64,000 nt of DNA from Alicyclobacillus tolerans (GCF_021739485.1 NZ_JAJFNK010000007.1:62001-126000); one strand, 5' to 3'. Counted from the first letter of the stretch, positions 43,388 through 52,631 are shown. The notes: generated by a model from the sequence alone, not told the origin. Made by a program: numbers and translations.

Positions 43388-44372
43388 GGTTCTTCGCCTT
43401 CATGATGGCGAGATAGGATAGCACATTTCCGAAAGAGCCGTTTGGGTCAATCACCGCGTTCGGGTACTCCCTTTGAATTTCATCTCTGAGCACGATGCTC
43501 CCACCACCTGTAAAGACCAATTCGTCGATATTATTGAAGGTGATCCCACGGCTTTTGGCAAAGGTGATGATCTCGTTCAGATGCGACTTGAGCATACCCT
43601 TAATAATCTTGGGGCTGTCTTCAAGTTTCCTGCCATTCACCGATAAGTAGCCGCGTTTCAGGATTACTTCCGTATCGTCCATGCCAATAGTGACTCCATA
43701 TTCTGCGGTTAATGATTCTGCAAGTTTGCCTTTGAGCATGGCTATGCCTTGGTTGGAGAGAAAGCTCCCCGCCAAGGAAGGTCGGAGAGAATCCACCTGA
43801 CAGAAGTTTACGTTTAAACTACCGATGTCGAAGATGAAGCATCGTTTATCCCTGTACAAACTCGGATTCGCAAACATCGGAGTCCCTTCAGGAAGTGCCA
43901 GTACCGTTTCGATTCGAAGTAGAATTGCTGAGCGGTTGTTGATTTTGAGCGACACAACCCGTTGGTCGTTTTGAATGAACTGTTCAAAATTCGTTTTCAG
44001 CTTTTGGTTTTTGTGCGTAGATATCGGTGTATTTACGGAAAGTCTCACATTCACAATGCCTTGGTTGACGAGACCAGCACGCTCGATAGCGAGTCCACAC
44101 GCGAGAAGAATGCTGATGCGATGAGTGGCGTTTTGTTTACTCAGGTCATAGTCGAACTTCTCCTCGCTGATCATGTCCCCCACGAGGAAGGTCTGTCCCC
44201 CGAATTCTATGAGATAGTTGTTCGGCTGAAGCTCCACGCCAAGGTGTTCCACCTCCTGAACCAATGTCCGAAAGCTCATTTTTCGTAATTCCCCGTTGAC
44301 GTAGTAGGCAAATTTCGTAAAACTCTTTCCTGAGTCTACCGCCAAGCTTAGTTGCTTCAATTGCTCTGTCAT
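43380..44372 (-). CDS. parM: ParM/StbA-type actin-like plasmid segregation protein
   Basis: 330 residues, ATG after AAAGGAGG. Actin-fold motifs: phosphate 1 LAVDSGKSFTKFAYY, phosphate 2 CFIFDIGSLNVNF, and the adenosine motif ELVFTGGGSIVLRDE. Length and a ParR-like gene directly downstream define a type II partition system, in which filaments push plasmid copies apart. Its presence argues that this region is or was a plasmid. Divergent from the helicase gene, with a ~515-bp intergenic region that could hold the centromere. Confidence 0.88.
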   Translation of the reverse strand: MTEQLKQLSLAVDSGKSFTKFAYYVNGELRKMSFRTLVQEVEHLGVELQPNNYLIEFGGQTFLVGDMISEEKFDYDLSKQNATHRISILLACGLAIERAGLVNQGIVNVRLSVNTPISTHKNQKLKTNFEQFIQNDQRVVSLKINNRSAILLRIETVLALPEGTPMFANPSLYRDKRCFIFDIGSLNVNFCQVDSLRPSLAGSFLSNQGIAMLKGKLAESLTAEYGVTIGMDDTEVILKRGYLSVNGRKLEDSPKIIKGMLKSHLNEIITFAKSRGITFNNIDELVFTGGGSIVLRDEIQREYPNAVIDPNGSFGNVLSYLAIMKAKNLA

Positions 44373-44889
44373 GCAAAAAATCCTCCTTTATTTTTAGTTT
44401 CTATATGATAGACGGGCGTTGTCAGTTGATTCGCATTTACACGACGTATCGCGTCTGACCCTACACGGCAACCACGAAATATCGCGTCTCAGTTTGATCG
44501 AGGCAGAAAGCGTAAGTGATTGATTTGCTTCTCGTTATGAAGAAAACACCATTGGGGTTGACTGGGGATAATGCAAATAAATTCTTGACAATGGGCAACA
44601 GCGATATTATCTTTGTGCTACGACTTCAATCAGAAGTCACATTTTCCCTATCGCGTTGATCACAAAGCTGGTTTACGTGTTGGGGTGCCATTTTCCAAAT
44701 TCTTTTACGGGTCTCCCTGGGACAAGTCTGTCCTGGGGGCACTTGAGAGAATTACGGCACCTTGACAACTTAAACCAGCTTTTTTGTGTTGTGCCCGTTG
44801 TCTCTGGGATCAGGTGTGCAATGCCTGTACTGCCCAGGAGCCGACAAACCAGTACGACATCGCGCAAACAAACGAAAGGGGAAAATGAA
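44373..44889. other. Intergenic region, candidate parC centromere/origin
   Basis: Lies between divergent parM and helicase genes. It contains two copies of TATCGCGTCT, 33 bp apart (44447-44456 and 44480-44489), and a partial copy TATCGCGTT at 44649-44657. Repeats upstream of parM are typical of parC. Too few copies are visible to be sure. Confidence 0.4.
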
Positions 44890-46668
44890 ATGACTATGAC
44901 AACAAAGCACGAGAATTATTTTGAGGAATTGCGAGAACAGATTATGAATCCTGAAAAATGGGATTCTGAGCATTTCATTGTATTTGACCACGAACCAGGA
45001 TTGGGTAAAACGGTTCATGCGTGCCGTTACATTGGGGAAATGACCAGAAAGCATTCTTATCGAGTGCTCTGGGTTCAACCATTTAAAAAGGGTGGTTTGT
45101 TGGAAGCCACGGCAAATGCCATCAACGAATCTGCTGGTAAACCCGTTGCCTTGGCTGTTGAGGGAGAGGACTTGAGGACAGACAAGCAAAGGCAGATGGT
45201 AATTGAACCTCAAGTGTTGGTGATAACGACACGGATGTATGCCCAAGTGTGCAAGGGAGAGCATGAGGAATTGATTAGGGACAGAGATATCTTGCTTATT
45301 GACGAATACCCCAACCTAATGGACGAAATCGTTGTTTCTCGACGTGAGTTGTCCGCCTTATACAGTCATAGTGTGACCATCGAGTCGGAAATCCTCGATG
45401 AGATGTTGGACATGTTTCGTACTGAGTTGAGGAGGCTTCGTATTCCGACTTCGGAGGAACAGGGGCATATGATATGGACGACGTTTCAGAGCGAGGAGTA
45501 TAGGAAATATAGGGTTGAAGTCAATAACCTTCTAAAGTCACCAGAGGCAAAGGGCTGTAAGGAACTTCTGATGAAGTTTCGGCAACTCTTTCGTCACGAA
45601 GCCTACTACTACAACGGGGCATTTTATACCTACGATGATGGCTATGAGTACGTTCGTTTGAAAAACAATATCATCTTGGATGCGAACGGAGATTTCTTCT
45701 ATCTGTATCAGTTGTCAAAGCAATTTGTCGTAAAACACCAGCCCAAGGTTCATGACTATTCCCAGTCCACGCTTCACCACTATCTTATCAACACAGGCAA
45801 GCAAGGGCTGAAGGATAATCCAACGTTTTTCGACCAGGTGGTGGAGACAGTGAAGTTGCAGGGGCGGAAAGGCGTTCTTTTCGTCACAGACAAGGAGAAC
45901 AAACCAAAGCTCGAAACCGCTATTATCAGCCATTACGGTAAAAAAGGTGACAAGAAAGAGACGCTTGCGGATATATCACGAAAGCTGGGTGTCGAGATCA
46001 GCGTTGAGTACCATGGGAATCTGCTGGGTCGGAATGAGTGGCGAACCTTCGACACCTGTGTAATTTTAAAAACACCAAATTTCGGGTATAGCAGTTATAC
46101 CCTGATGGCATATTTCTTCCACACCTTAGATGATGAGAAGTCGTTTCGAAACATCGAAACGTTCAGGGACAAAGAGGTTGAACCAATTCGAAACAGCACT
46201 ATCGCCGCTGAATTATTTCAAGCGATTAAACGCATCAATCGGGACAATAGTCAGGAAGCAGAGATTTTTCTGTTCTGCTCGAACGAAGATGCGGTGGCAA
46301 TTGTGCGAAAGCAGTTGCCAGGGATTCAATACGTTCGGGAGCAGTGGGACGGCGGGGCGACCACATGTCATGAAGATGACCAAGAGCAAGACGACAAGGG
46401 TAGGACTGGGCAGTTGAAAGCACTCATTCAAAAATACCAGGCGGCAGGAGTAGACAGTGTTCAGAAGCAGGAACTTCGACTCCAAATAGGAGATAGTAAA
46501 TCAGCTTTTTCGCACAGGTTGAGTGACTTAAAATCGTTCCTTGAGGAGCAAGGGATTATCAATAACGGTCAGCATTTGCGATTTAAGGTGCGGGGCGGCG
46601 GTATACAGGAAAGGGCAGATGAGTCTTCAAAAAACGAAGAGGATGCAAGCGCGTTAGTCACGGTGTAG
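44890..46668 (+). CDS. DEAD/DEAH-box-like helicase/ATPase
   Basis: The ATG at 44890 is chosen because AAAGGGG lies 8 nt upstream; the long open extension before it has no ribosome site. 592 residues. Walker A DHEPGLGKTVHACRYIGE at ~33, motif Ia-like VLWVQPFKKGG, Walker B ILLIDEYPNL at ~136. A second RecA-like half includes GVLFVTDKENKPKLET and AELFQAIKRINRDNSQEAEI (motif VI-like Q-x-x-x-R-x-x-R). The C-terminal ~100 residues look like a helical DNA-binding end (LRLQIGDSKSAFSHRLSDLK). Likely a plasmid or phage replication helicase; a terminator follows. Confidence 0.75.
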   Translation: MTMTTKHENYFEELREQIMNPEKWDSEHFIVFDHEPGLGKTVHACRYIGEMTRKHSYRVLWVQPFKKGGLLEATANAINESAGKPVALAVEGEDLRTDKQRQMVIEPQVLVITTRMYAQVCKGEHEELIRDRDILLIDEYPNLMDEIVVSRRELSALYSHSVTIESEILDEMLDMFRTELRRLRIPTSEEQGHMIWTTFQSEEYRKYRVEVNNLLKSPEAKGCKELLMKFRQLFRHEAYYYNGAFYTYDDGYEYVRLKNNIILDANGDFFYLYQLSKQFVVKHQPKVHDYSQSTLHHYLINTGKQGLKDNPTFFDQVVETVKLQGRKGVLFVTDKENKPKLETAIISHYGKKGDKKETLADISRKLGVEISVEYHGNLLGRNEWRTFDTCVILKTPNFGYSSYTLMAYFFHTLDDEKSFRNIETFRDKEVEPIRNSTIAAELFQAIKRINRDNSQEAEIFLFCSNEDAVAIVRKQLPGIQYVREQWDGGATTCHEDDQEQDDKGRTGQLKALIQKYQAAGVDSVQKQELRLQIGDSKSAFSHRLSDLKSFLEEQGIINNGQHLRFKVRGGGIQERADESSKNEEDASALVTV

Positions 46669-46685
46669 GAAGTCATATCATATGC

Positions 46686-46712
46686 GGGGCGGTTAAATAC
46701 CGTCCCGTTTTT
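46686..46712 (+). terminator. Rho-independent terminator of the helicase gene
   Basis: GGGGCGGT (46686-46693) pairs with ACCGTCCC (46699-46706), one wobble, followed by GTTTTT. Confidence 0.88.
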
Positions 46713-46885
46713 GCGTTGGGTGTCGTTTCCCAAAATCTGTTCCATAAGGAGAAAATGTAGATTAACGCGGTGTTCTAATATACTGCACTATTTGCATTTA
46801 GTCTGGGACGCGAACGTTTCTTGTACATTCGCCCCAGTTTGTTCAAGAACCGAAGAAATTCTGGGTGCATGGGGGACTCCAAGCT

Positions 46886-47530
46886 TTAATTGACCCTGAT
46901 AAAGACATTCTGCCATTTTACAGTGTTTGTATCGAACGATTTGCCATTGATATTCTTAAATACTCCACTTGTATCAAAATAAAAATTGTTGAGATTTCCC
47001 CTAATAACAGAACCTGCACTCAGAGGTGTGGTGTTCCCTATAGGAGTTTGAACGGTTACTTCTGCTACGACTTTTTGAAGCATTTGGGGTTTTATAATCA
47101 TAGGCGCATCAATTTGAATAGGCACGTCCAAAACATTATCTATCGTTCGAAACGGAGTTTGCTTCATAGAGGAGTCCAAGTTGCCTGATTTTTGAACATT
47201 GATGTCCAAATGCACCAATTTTCCACCTTTCATTATAGCTCCAGCAACTGAGCCTTCAATGTAATATTCCTTTGGCGTACTCAGTTTTTGATGGTTGGGG
47301 TCGTTAGACGTTCCCTTAGAATTGACGACGGTATTGCTCTTTTTGTTCTTTAAATCCGACGAGGAGGTGTTTGAAATGGATGCTGAAATAGCATTTTGTG
47401 TTGAAGTTGCTACTGTATTGTCTCGGGTTTTGTTTGTGTAAGATGACAGATTCTGTGTACCACAACCCGCTATAATGCTAAAAACGCTCACCAAAAGTCC
47501 TGCTGTTAGCCATTGATAATATTGTTTCAT
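46886..47530 (-). CDS. Lipoprotein, unrecognised
   Basis: The ATG at 47530 follows AAGGAGA; the upstream open extension has no ribosome site. Signal LTAGLLVSVFSIIAGC, then a ~65-residue Ser/Thr/Asn linker and a ~120-residue beta-rich domain (EYYIEGSVAGAIMKGGKLVH ... VVAEVTVQTPIGN). Surface-anchored; no family. The layout is similar to the lipoprotein at 27186. Confidence 0.7.
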   Translation of the reverse strand: MKQYYQWLTAGLLVSVFSIIAGCGTQNLSSYTNKTRDNTVATSTQNAISASISNTSSSDLKNKKSNTVVNSKGTSNDPNHQKLSTPKEYYIEGSVAGAIMKGGKLVHLDINVQKSGNLDSSMKQTPFRTIDNVLDVPIQIDAPMIIKPQMLQKVVAEVTVQTPIGNTTPLSAGSVIRGNLNNFYFDTSGVFKNINGKSFDTNTVKWQNVFIRVN

Positions 47531-47689
47531 TTTCTGAATCTCCTTCCTGTTGCCCACCAATAAGACGGACTTATGCCACTCAAAGTGACATTCCATTATT
47601 CGGAGTCCCAAAATACGACAGGAAATATATTCTTGTGCCCTCCTTCCTGTTTATTCAAGAACACCGTCTTTTTATCTAAGCACTGGATT

Positions 47690-48415
47690 TTATTGTTTGA
47701 ATGAATATTTCTTATCTAAGCCTTGTATCCACAATGGTCCGCCAGCACCTTGAACGGGGAAATCGCCACTCATTTGATCGACAATCTTTCCTGGCTTTAC
47801 GACGTTGCCTGTGGTGAGGTCATAACCATAAAACGGACCCTCAATATATGGGACACCAAAAATGACAAATCGACCAGTGAAGTTCTTTATCACATACTTT
47901 TGCGACTTAATAAGTGATGCGGTCTTTACCTGGTTATCGTACTTAATGCTGATAACGAAGTCCCCAGTCTGTTTATTGCTGTAAATAGTCAGGTAAAATG
48001 GCTTGTCATGCAAATCCCCAGTCCATGCATCAACTATTGCATAATCGACGTTGATAAATTGGGTCTTATCAGGTTTCAAAGGATAACCGTTTGGAATGAT
48101 TGACTGCGCTTGATTTTTCAGGACACGTTTCACATGGGTTCCAGAAAACGGTATGATTACACCATGCATCTGGTCATAATTTGCAAGTTGGGATGGAGAC
48201 ATGGTGGAGAAATCTGCTCGTTTGCGAATCTGCGATTTTGATGAAGTCACATTGGTGGAGGTTGCATTGTAACCACTCTTGAAGCCTGTGACGTTATTCG
48301 CAGGCACATTTGAACTTGGTGGCTTTGCAGAGCCTGTTGAACCACACCCCGCTAACATCCCCGTGATAATTAAAGCTAAGCCTGTTGTTATGGATATGTT
48401 ATATCGCTTCTGCAC
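47690..48415 (-). CDS. Lipoprotein, unrecognised
   Basis: GTG 48415 after GAGGAGG. Signal ITTGLALIITGMLAGC, linker, then ~180 residues with FINVDYAIVDAWTGDL and KPFYLTIYSNKQTGDFVISI. Ends GAGGPLWIQGLDKKYSFKQ. No family recognised. It lies 160 bp upstream of the previous lipoprotein on the same strand, so they may form one operon. Confidence 0.68.
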   Translation of the reverse strand: MQKRYNISITTGLALIITGMLAGCGSTGSAKPPSSNVPANNVTGFKSGYNATSTNVTSSKSQIRKRADFSTMSPSQLANYDQMHGVIIPFSGTHVKRVLKNQAQSIIPNGYPLKPDKTQFINVDYAIVDAWTGDLHDKPFYLTIYSNKQTGDFVISIKYDNQVKTASLIKSQKYVIKNFTGRFVIFGVPYIEGPFYGYDLTTGNVVKPGKIVDQMSGDFPVQGAGGPLWIQGLDKKYSFKQ

Positions 48416-49137
48416 TTCAAGATTACCCTCCTCGCATTACACAAATGAGACGAAACAACACCGCAAATCGTTTCAACCTTTTTCATGAAACAGAGAAAGT
48501 AAATATTAGTAGGGGAGTATTTCTGCCTGACACTGACGTAGCGTATCACTCGCAAGTGGGTGGATATACACCATTCGTACATACCTAATAGCCGCTTTTT
48601 TTTGCAAAATGAAACTACGTTGTACACCTAAAATCCGCCATATTGAATAGTTTGTTTGCCATAATCAACGTATCAAAAAGGGCGTTTGTCTACTTCACTT
48701 GCTACACCAATTACATTGAGCGGTGGTGTTCAAGGTTTCAATTCATTTCATATGGTGGTGCTCTATCACTCTGATGAAAAGTTTTACCCGTTAGTTTGTT
48801 TAGAATCACCATGACAGTAGGAGTTACATGGTAGCCTTCATCAGTTTCCAAGAATGTTTTTGTTGATTCCCATTCCAGGTTGCGGCTTTCAAACTGGGTG
48901 ACGATACTGCCACAAATCGTTCTGGTGACAGTGGAGATTGCTTCTTTCGTAGAATGAATTGTTTTACAGCAATGCGTCCCTGGTTACTGAAATTGTCATC
49001 ATACACATTGGTAAAATGGTTAAAGGTTTTGGATACCACAATGTTGGCATTTTATTTGCGATGGCGACTTTCAGAAAACTACCATTGTACTTTGTTGTGC
49101 GAGAACCAGGATCTCGCTGTTAAGTAAAGCTTCATTA
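48416..49137. other. Intergenic, nothing recognised
   Basis: About 720 bp. A minus-strand frame at 48824-49039 has no ribosome site or family resemblance. No hairpin stands out. Confidence 0.4.
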
Positions 49138-49500
49138 GTAGCGATAGGTTTGCGTTCTTTAGTGCCGCAGGGCACAAGTTGAAACCCATTGCACCCAAGT
49201 TGCACAAAAAACCAAAGGTGGCATTCTGTTCACAAAAGCCTTGCGTACCTGAAGAGCCATCTTTTGAGCGTCTCTTCCTTAGATACTGTAAATATAACCT
49301 TAGACATGGACATCCATAGCATGTGGAGATGTAACCCATTACTCGTATTTAGAAAATCAGAGTTAATTATGAGGAACCAAAAAGTTGTTCTGTTTGAAAA
49401 CCTCCACTATATATAAAAAGATTCAAGAACAACTTTTAGGTTCAGTTCTATCATAATGATTTCTGATATCACTCTATGAACGTCCTGGAACAACTTTTGT
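49138..49500. repeat. ~362-bp intergenic element, copy B
   Basis: Homologous to 2401-2761 along its whole length. Hairpin GTGCCGCAGGGCAC at 49162-49175 (24 nt from the left edge, as in copy A). GAACAACTTTT sites at 49380-49390 (inverted), 49427-49437 and 49488-49498, with spacings 47 and 61 as in copy A. The ~50 nt right of GTTGAAACCC are mostly different between copies, while flanking blocks are well conserved. It lies about 180 bp upstream of the operon starting at 49678. Confidence 0.8.
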
Positions 49501-49677
49501 TTAACAATTCCTATGCTGGCTCCCCCAAGAATGCCCCATCTGATCCTTTAGACTCCTAATGCCTTTTACCCTGTCCTATGCTCAGACGAGGTAGAACACC
49601 TTTTGTGTGGTTGCCTCACTTGACAGCGGCTATCATTGCATTAAGGCAACACAAGACGAAGAAAGGTGGGCGATAGA

Positions 49678-49977
49678 TTGACGAAAATGGGCGAACTAAA
49701 GGCAAGGTTGGAGCGGGTTGAGAGGGGTGTGTTTGAACATGCACTCTGGCATAAAAAGCTCGACGAGTTACTCGATATGCAAAGCGAGATTACGGACATC
49801 AAAGAGGCATTCCTCAGTAACTCGTTTATGGGAGCCACAGTCGAACTGCTTGAAGATATCAGATTTCGCATCTTGGAATGTGAATTCAATGTCCATATCT
49901 ACGTGAGCGAAGCGACTTATCAGGACACCAGTGAACAGATGAGAAGATTAACTGAGCTTTATGAATCAGTATCATAG
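49678..49977 (+). CDS. Coiled-coil protein upstream of four-helix-bundle gene
   Basis: TTG 49678 after AAAGGTGG. 99 residues, almost entirely helical: ARLERVERGVFEHALWHKKL, then LDMQSEITDIKEAF and SEQMRRLTELYESVS. No family recognised. It ends 15 bp before the next gene, whose ribosome site GGGAGGAGG overlaps the gap, so they are likely partners. Confidence 0.6.
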   Translation: MTKMGELKARLERVERGVFEHALWHKKLDELLDMQSEITDIKEAFLSNSFMGATVELLEDIRFRILECEFNVHIYVSEATYQDTSEQMRRLTELYESVS

Positions 49978-49992
49978 GGAGGAGGAAAACGA

Positions 49993-50388
49993 TTGAACCG
50001 TAATAACGATGAAGGCTTTATCGCGAGGGATTACAGGGTACTGACGATCTGGCAACGATCTATGAAACTCTGTCAAGATGTCTATTCCCTAACCAGGAAA
50101 TTCCCAAAACATGAACTATACTCTTTGGGGTCTCAGGGTCAGCGATCCAGTAGTAGCGTGCCGTTGAACGTCAGCGAATCCTGCGGTTTTGAGTTATATC
50201 CACGAAAAAAAATGATGTTTCTATCGAATGCTTTAGGCTCGTTGCAGGAAACGCGGTGCTTTTTGCAGTTATCCTTAGACCTCGGATATATTGACACAGA
50301 AACTCACACCAAGCTGGACAAGGAATCAGACGAGCTAATTCGAATGCTGGTGGGTATGATTAAGCGCGTGAAGTCGCAAATCGCTTAG
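49993..50388 (+). CDS. Four-helix bundle protein (23S rRNA intervening-sequence family)
   Basis: 131 residues from TTG 49993 behind GGGAGGAGG. Family blocks: LTIWQRSMKLCQDVYSLTRK, FPKHELYSLGSQGQRSSSSV (the loop FPxxExYxLxxQ is diagnostic), PLNVSESCGFE and GSLQETRCFLQLSLDLGYI. Relatives are encoded in 23S rRNA intervening sequences and, as Avd, in diversity-generating retroelements. No reverse transcriptase or rRNA is near, so neither context applies here. It probably binds nucleic acid as a pentamer, by family analogy. Confidence 0.85.
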   Translation: MNRNNDEGFIARDYRVLTIWQRSMKLCQDVYSLTRKFPKHELYSLGSQGQRSSSSVPLNVSESCGFELYPRKKMMFLSNALGSLQETRCFLQLSLDLGYIDTETHTKLDKESDELIRMLVGMIKRVKSQIA

Positions 50389-50473
50389 TCCCGACTCCTC
50401 CCAAATCCCTGCATTGGTCCCTCGACTTTTCCTACCCGCCTGTTCATAATGATTGGAACGGGAGGGATCGAGA

Positions 50474-50668
50474 ATGGAAAACAACTCAGGGTTTGATGTG
50501 GAAGCCGTTTATTTCGATGACGACGTTCTTTTTCACGAGACCGTCATGGAGATAATTGCATGGGAGAAGGAAGATGAGCTTCGGAGTACGGAAAGTCGCT
50601 TGGAATTACCAGATATAATGACTGAAGATGCGTTCAGATTGCTGATGGAGACGGCTTGCGAGGAATAG
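50474..50668 (+). CDS. Small acidic protein (64 aa)
   Basis: ATG 50474 after GGGAGGG. Product MENNSGFDVEAVYFDDDVLF... is strongly acidic and helical near its end (TEDAFRLLMETACEE). No family recognised. A terminator follows 88 bp downstream. Confidence 0.5.
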   Translation: MENNSGFDVEAVYFDDDVLFHETVMEIIAWEKEDELRSTESRLELPDIMTEDAFRLLMETACEE

Positions 50669-50755
50669 AGTGTATCAGCGTAAGACAGTCCGATATATTC
50701 GGTTTGTTTGAGACTATCGATACTGAACCACGCTTCTGGAAGTTTAGGATATCAA

Positions 50756-50796
50756 ATAGGGGCAGGTTCGTTGATAACTCGGAACCCACCCCCTAT
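50756..50796. terminator. Bidirectional hairpin terminator
   Basis: ATAGGGG-CA-GGTTC on the left pairs with GGAACC-CA-CCCCCTAT on the right around an 11-nt loop. It lies between the convergent small acidic gene and the HTH gene. Confidence 0.75.
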
Positions 50797-50821
50797 GAAT
50801 CAAACTATTATATGTCATGAC

Positions 50822-51397
50822 TTACTTTAGAGAAAACAAGACTGGTTGATCATATCTCTCCAATTGAGGGTCAATCTCGCCCAGTGCATATATCCTCTTT
50901 GAAATAAAGTAGGCGACGATTGCTTCCAATTTGCTTCCGTCAGTTGCTAAGCTGTATCCAGCCTTTCGAAATAGCATTTCAGTCTCCTCGATGGTCAACC
51001 TCAACGCAATGGCAATGCGAAGCAAGTATATCTTCGATGGATTTTTATTCTGCCCATGTTTAATCTGATTCCAATAGGACCTCGTTACTAAAATGCTCGT
51101 GTCAAGGTTGGGGTTCTCTTTCATCTTCTGCAATTTGAGAGCTTCTACATATTCCCCTAAGGTTTGTTTTGATACCGCTTGAACCACTTTATCCAGTTCA
51201 GGATTGAAGTCTATGTCCTTCGTGAACATGTCATGAAAAACCGCAACAGGTTTGTTCTCCGTAGGTATGTCAGCGACCTCATCTGGTAACTGTAGTTCTC
51301 TAATGAGTTCAATTAACTTGTTTGAACTTACGAAGAGGTCTAAATCAGGATATACGTTTGCGTAATATTCAGCCCTTTGTGCCTGATAGTCATCCAT
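50822..51397 (-). CDS. Protein with a C-terminal XRE-like HTH domain
   Basis: 191 residues. The N-terminal ~90 are helical and unrecognised. The C-terminal ~100 contain TRSYWNQIKHGQNKNPSKIY, LLRIAIALRLTIEETEMLF and KAGYSLATDGSKLEAIVAYF, ending with a YDQPVLFSL tail. This XRE-derived domain, with the GYxLxxxSKxDxIIxYFI block, recurs at the C-terminus of diverse Bacilli proteins, including ones linked to macro or nuclease domains. DNA or RNA binding likely; target unknown. Confidence 0.65.
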   Translation of the reverse strand: MDDYQAQRAEYYANVYPDLDLFVSSNKLIELIRELQLPDEVADIPTENKPVAVFHDMFTKDIDFNPELDKVVQAVSKQTLGEYVEALKLQKMKENPNLDTSILVTRSYWNQIKHGQNKNPSKIYLLRIAIALRLTIEETEMLFRKAGYSLATDGSKLEAIVAYFISKRIYALGEIDPQLERYDQPVLFSLK

Positions 51398-51610
51398 CCG
51401 TTTTCTCTCCTCGTAGAAAAATTCTCAATGTAGCATGGCATGCGACCACAGTTCCCCTACCGCCAGTTACACTGCCGATATGCACCATTATTATAAACGT
51501 TGCCTTAAGTCAATAGGAAGGGTGAGAGGTAGCGGAGATAGCTTGATGCGGGGGACGTTACGAGGTTTGGACAACATCTCTTAAAAAACCACCAAAGGAG
51601 TGTTTTGACA
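51398..51610. other. Divergent promoter region
   Basis: About 210 bp between divergent genes. The ribosome site AAAGGAG for the plus-strand gene lies near 51593-51599. Confidence 0.4.
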
Positions 51611-52258
51611 ATGAGTATGACTATCAATCACACAACAACAATGCAACAACTTCAACATGACTGGGCAGGTGAAAAGCTGTCCCACATTTCTTCAATCTTG
51701 GAGTATCGCTATGGGATCGATGTTACCCCTGCGATGAGCAAAGCTGATGATGACTATTCGCTTGTTTTGAAGGATGAGGAACTCGATGCAGATATGTGGG
51801 TGTCGTATAAGTCCGTCGATATCATCAAGTCAAACGTAGATGAGGAGGTCTTACAAATCTGGATGATGTTTGTTGATACTCTTCCATTCGACTATCGAAA
51901 TACGAACCAGGCTGACGAATCGATAGCAACTGATGCAATAGCCTCGACAAAACGGGTGCAGGAGACGGTTGAAAACATGCCGACAACTATCCGTATGGAT
52001 ATGGATGAAGAAGAGTTGAGACGAGGATTAGCCTCTGAGAAGTTGGCTCATATCACTTCAATTCTGGAATGTCGCTACGGCATAATTGCTACCCCAGTGA
52101 TTCGTGCTAAACACGATGAGTATCAGGTTTGCATGGAGGATCTACGCGAATTCGCGGATGTTGGGTATTGCTACGACATTGATGACATGCTCGAATGCAA
52201 TGCGGAGCATGAAGCCTCTTATCTCAGAAAGCTCTTTGTTTGGCATCACGCATCATAG
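51611..52258 (+). CDS. Protein with two copies of an unrecognised ~75-aa domain
   Basis: ATG 51611 (a TTG at 51605 is closer to the SD). 215 residues made of two repeats. Repeat 1 begins LQHDWAGEKLSHISSILEYR, then YGIDVTP; repeat 2 begins LRRGLASEKLAHITSILECR, then YGIIATP. Both continue with a Tyr-containing beta segment (DDYSLVLKD and DEYQVCMED). A third copy is the next gene. No known family. It looks like local domain duplication. Confidence 0.6.
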   Translation: MSMTINHTTTMQQLQHDWAGEKLSHISSILEYRYGIDVTPAMSKADDDYSLVLKDEELDADMWVSYKSVDIIKSNVDEEVLQIWMMFVDTLPFDYRNTNQADESIATDAIASTKRVQETVENMPTTIRMDMDEEELRRGLASEKLAHITSILECRYGIIATPVIRAKHDEYQVCMEDLREFADVGYCYDIDDMLECNAEHEASYLRKLFVWHHAS

Positions 52259-52350
52259 GCGTGTTTGGAAATTCGGGGCTTCTCTGAACCCCTTGTCCTG
52301 GATCGTGTATGGTGAGTTTTCGCAAATAAATCTTGAGAGGAGATAGAGTC

Positions 52351-52620
52351 ATGCAACTGGTAGAAACCAAATCAAGCAAGCTGACGTATCAGCAGTTAAA
52401 GGAGAGGTTGGCAGTCGAGAAGTTGCGCCATGTGTGTTCGATACTAACATATTTGCTTGACCTGAACTTCGGTGTAGTACAAGCCAATGCTGGGAGTTTT
52501 GCGCTTTATTGGGTCTGCGAGAATTGTGAAGAAGCGCACTTTTTAGAATCGTATTCGATGGATGAGGCAGTGTCCTTGACTGCAGAATTCGAAGCAATTC
52601 GTCTTGCGGAGTTGGAGTAG
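52351..52620 (+). CDS. Single-domain relative of the preceding gene (89 aa)
   Basis: ATG 52351 behind GAGAGGAGATAG. It contains LKERLAVEKLRHVCSILTYL, aligned with the repeats of the 51611 protein (A-x-EKL-x-H-x-x-SIL), then a diverged second half with VCENCEEAHFLESY (one CxxC). It ends before a very strong hairpin. Confidence 0.6.
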   Translation: MQLVETKSSKLTYQQLKERLAVEKLRHVCSILTYLLDLNFGVVQANAGSFALYWVCENCEEAHFLESYSMDEAVSLTAEFEAIRLAELE

Positions 52621-52631
52621 TCGTTAGAAGG

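Noticed and set aside
44656-44889. N-terminal extension of the helicase
   Set aside because: Pro/Arg/Cys-rich translation without ribosome site; the start at 44890 has one at correct spacing.
49079-49339. Minus-strand protein (MGYISTCYGC...) encoded by the duplicated element
   Set aside because: The corresponding frame in copy A stops early, and differences between copies are mostly amino-acid-changing, so it is not under coding constraint.
49993-50388. Diversity-generating retroelement (Avd homologue)
   Set aside because: No reverse transcriptase, template repeat or variable repeat was seen in the window.
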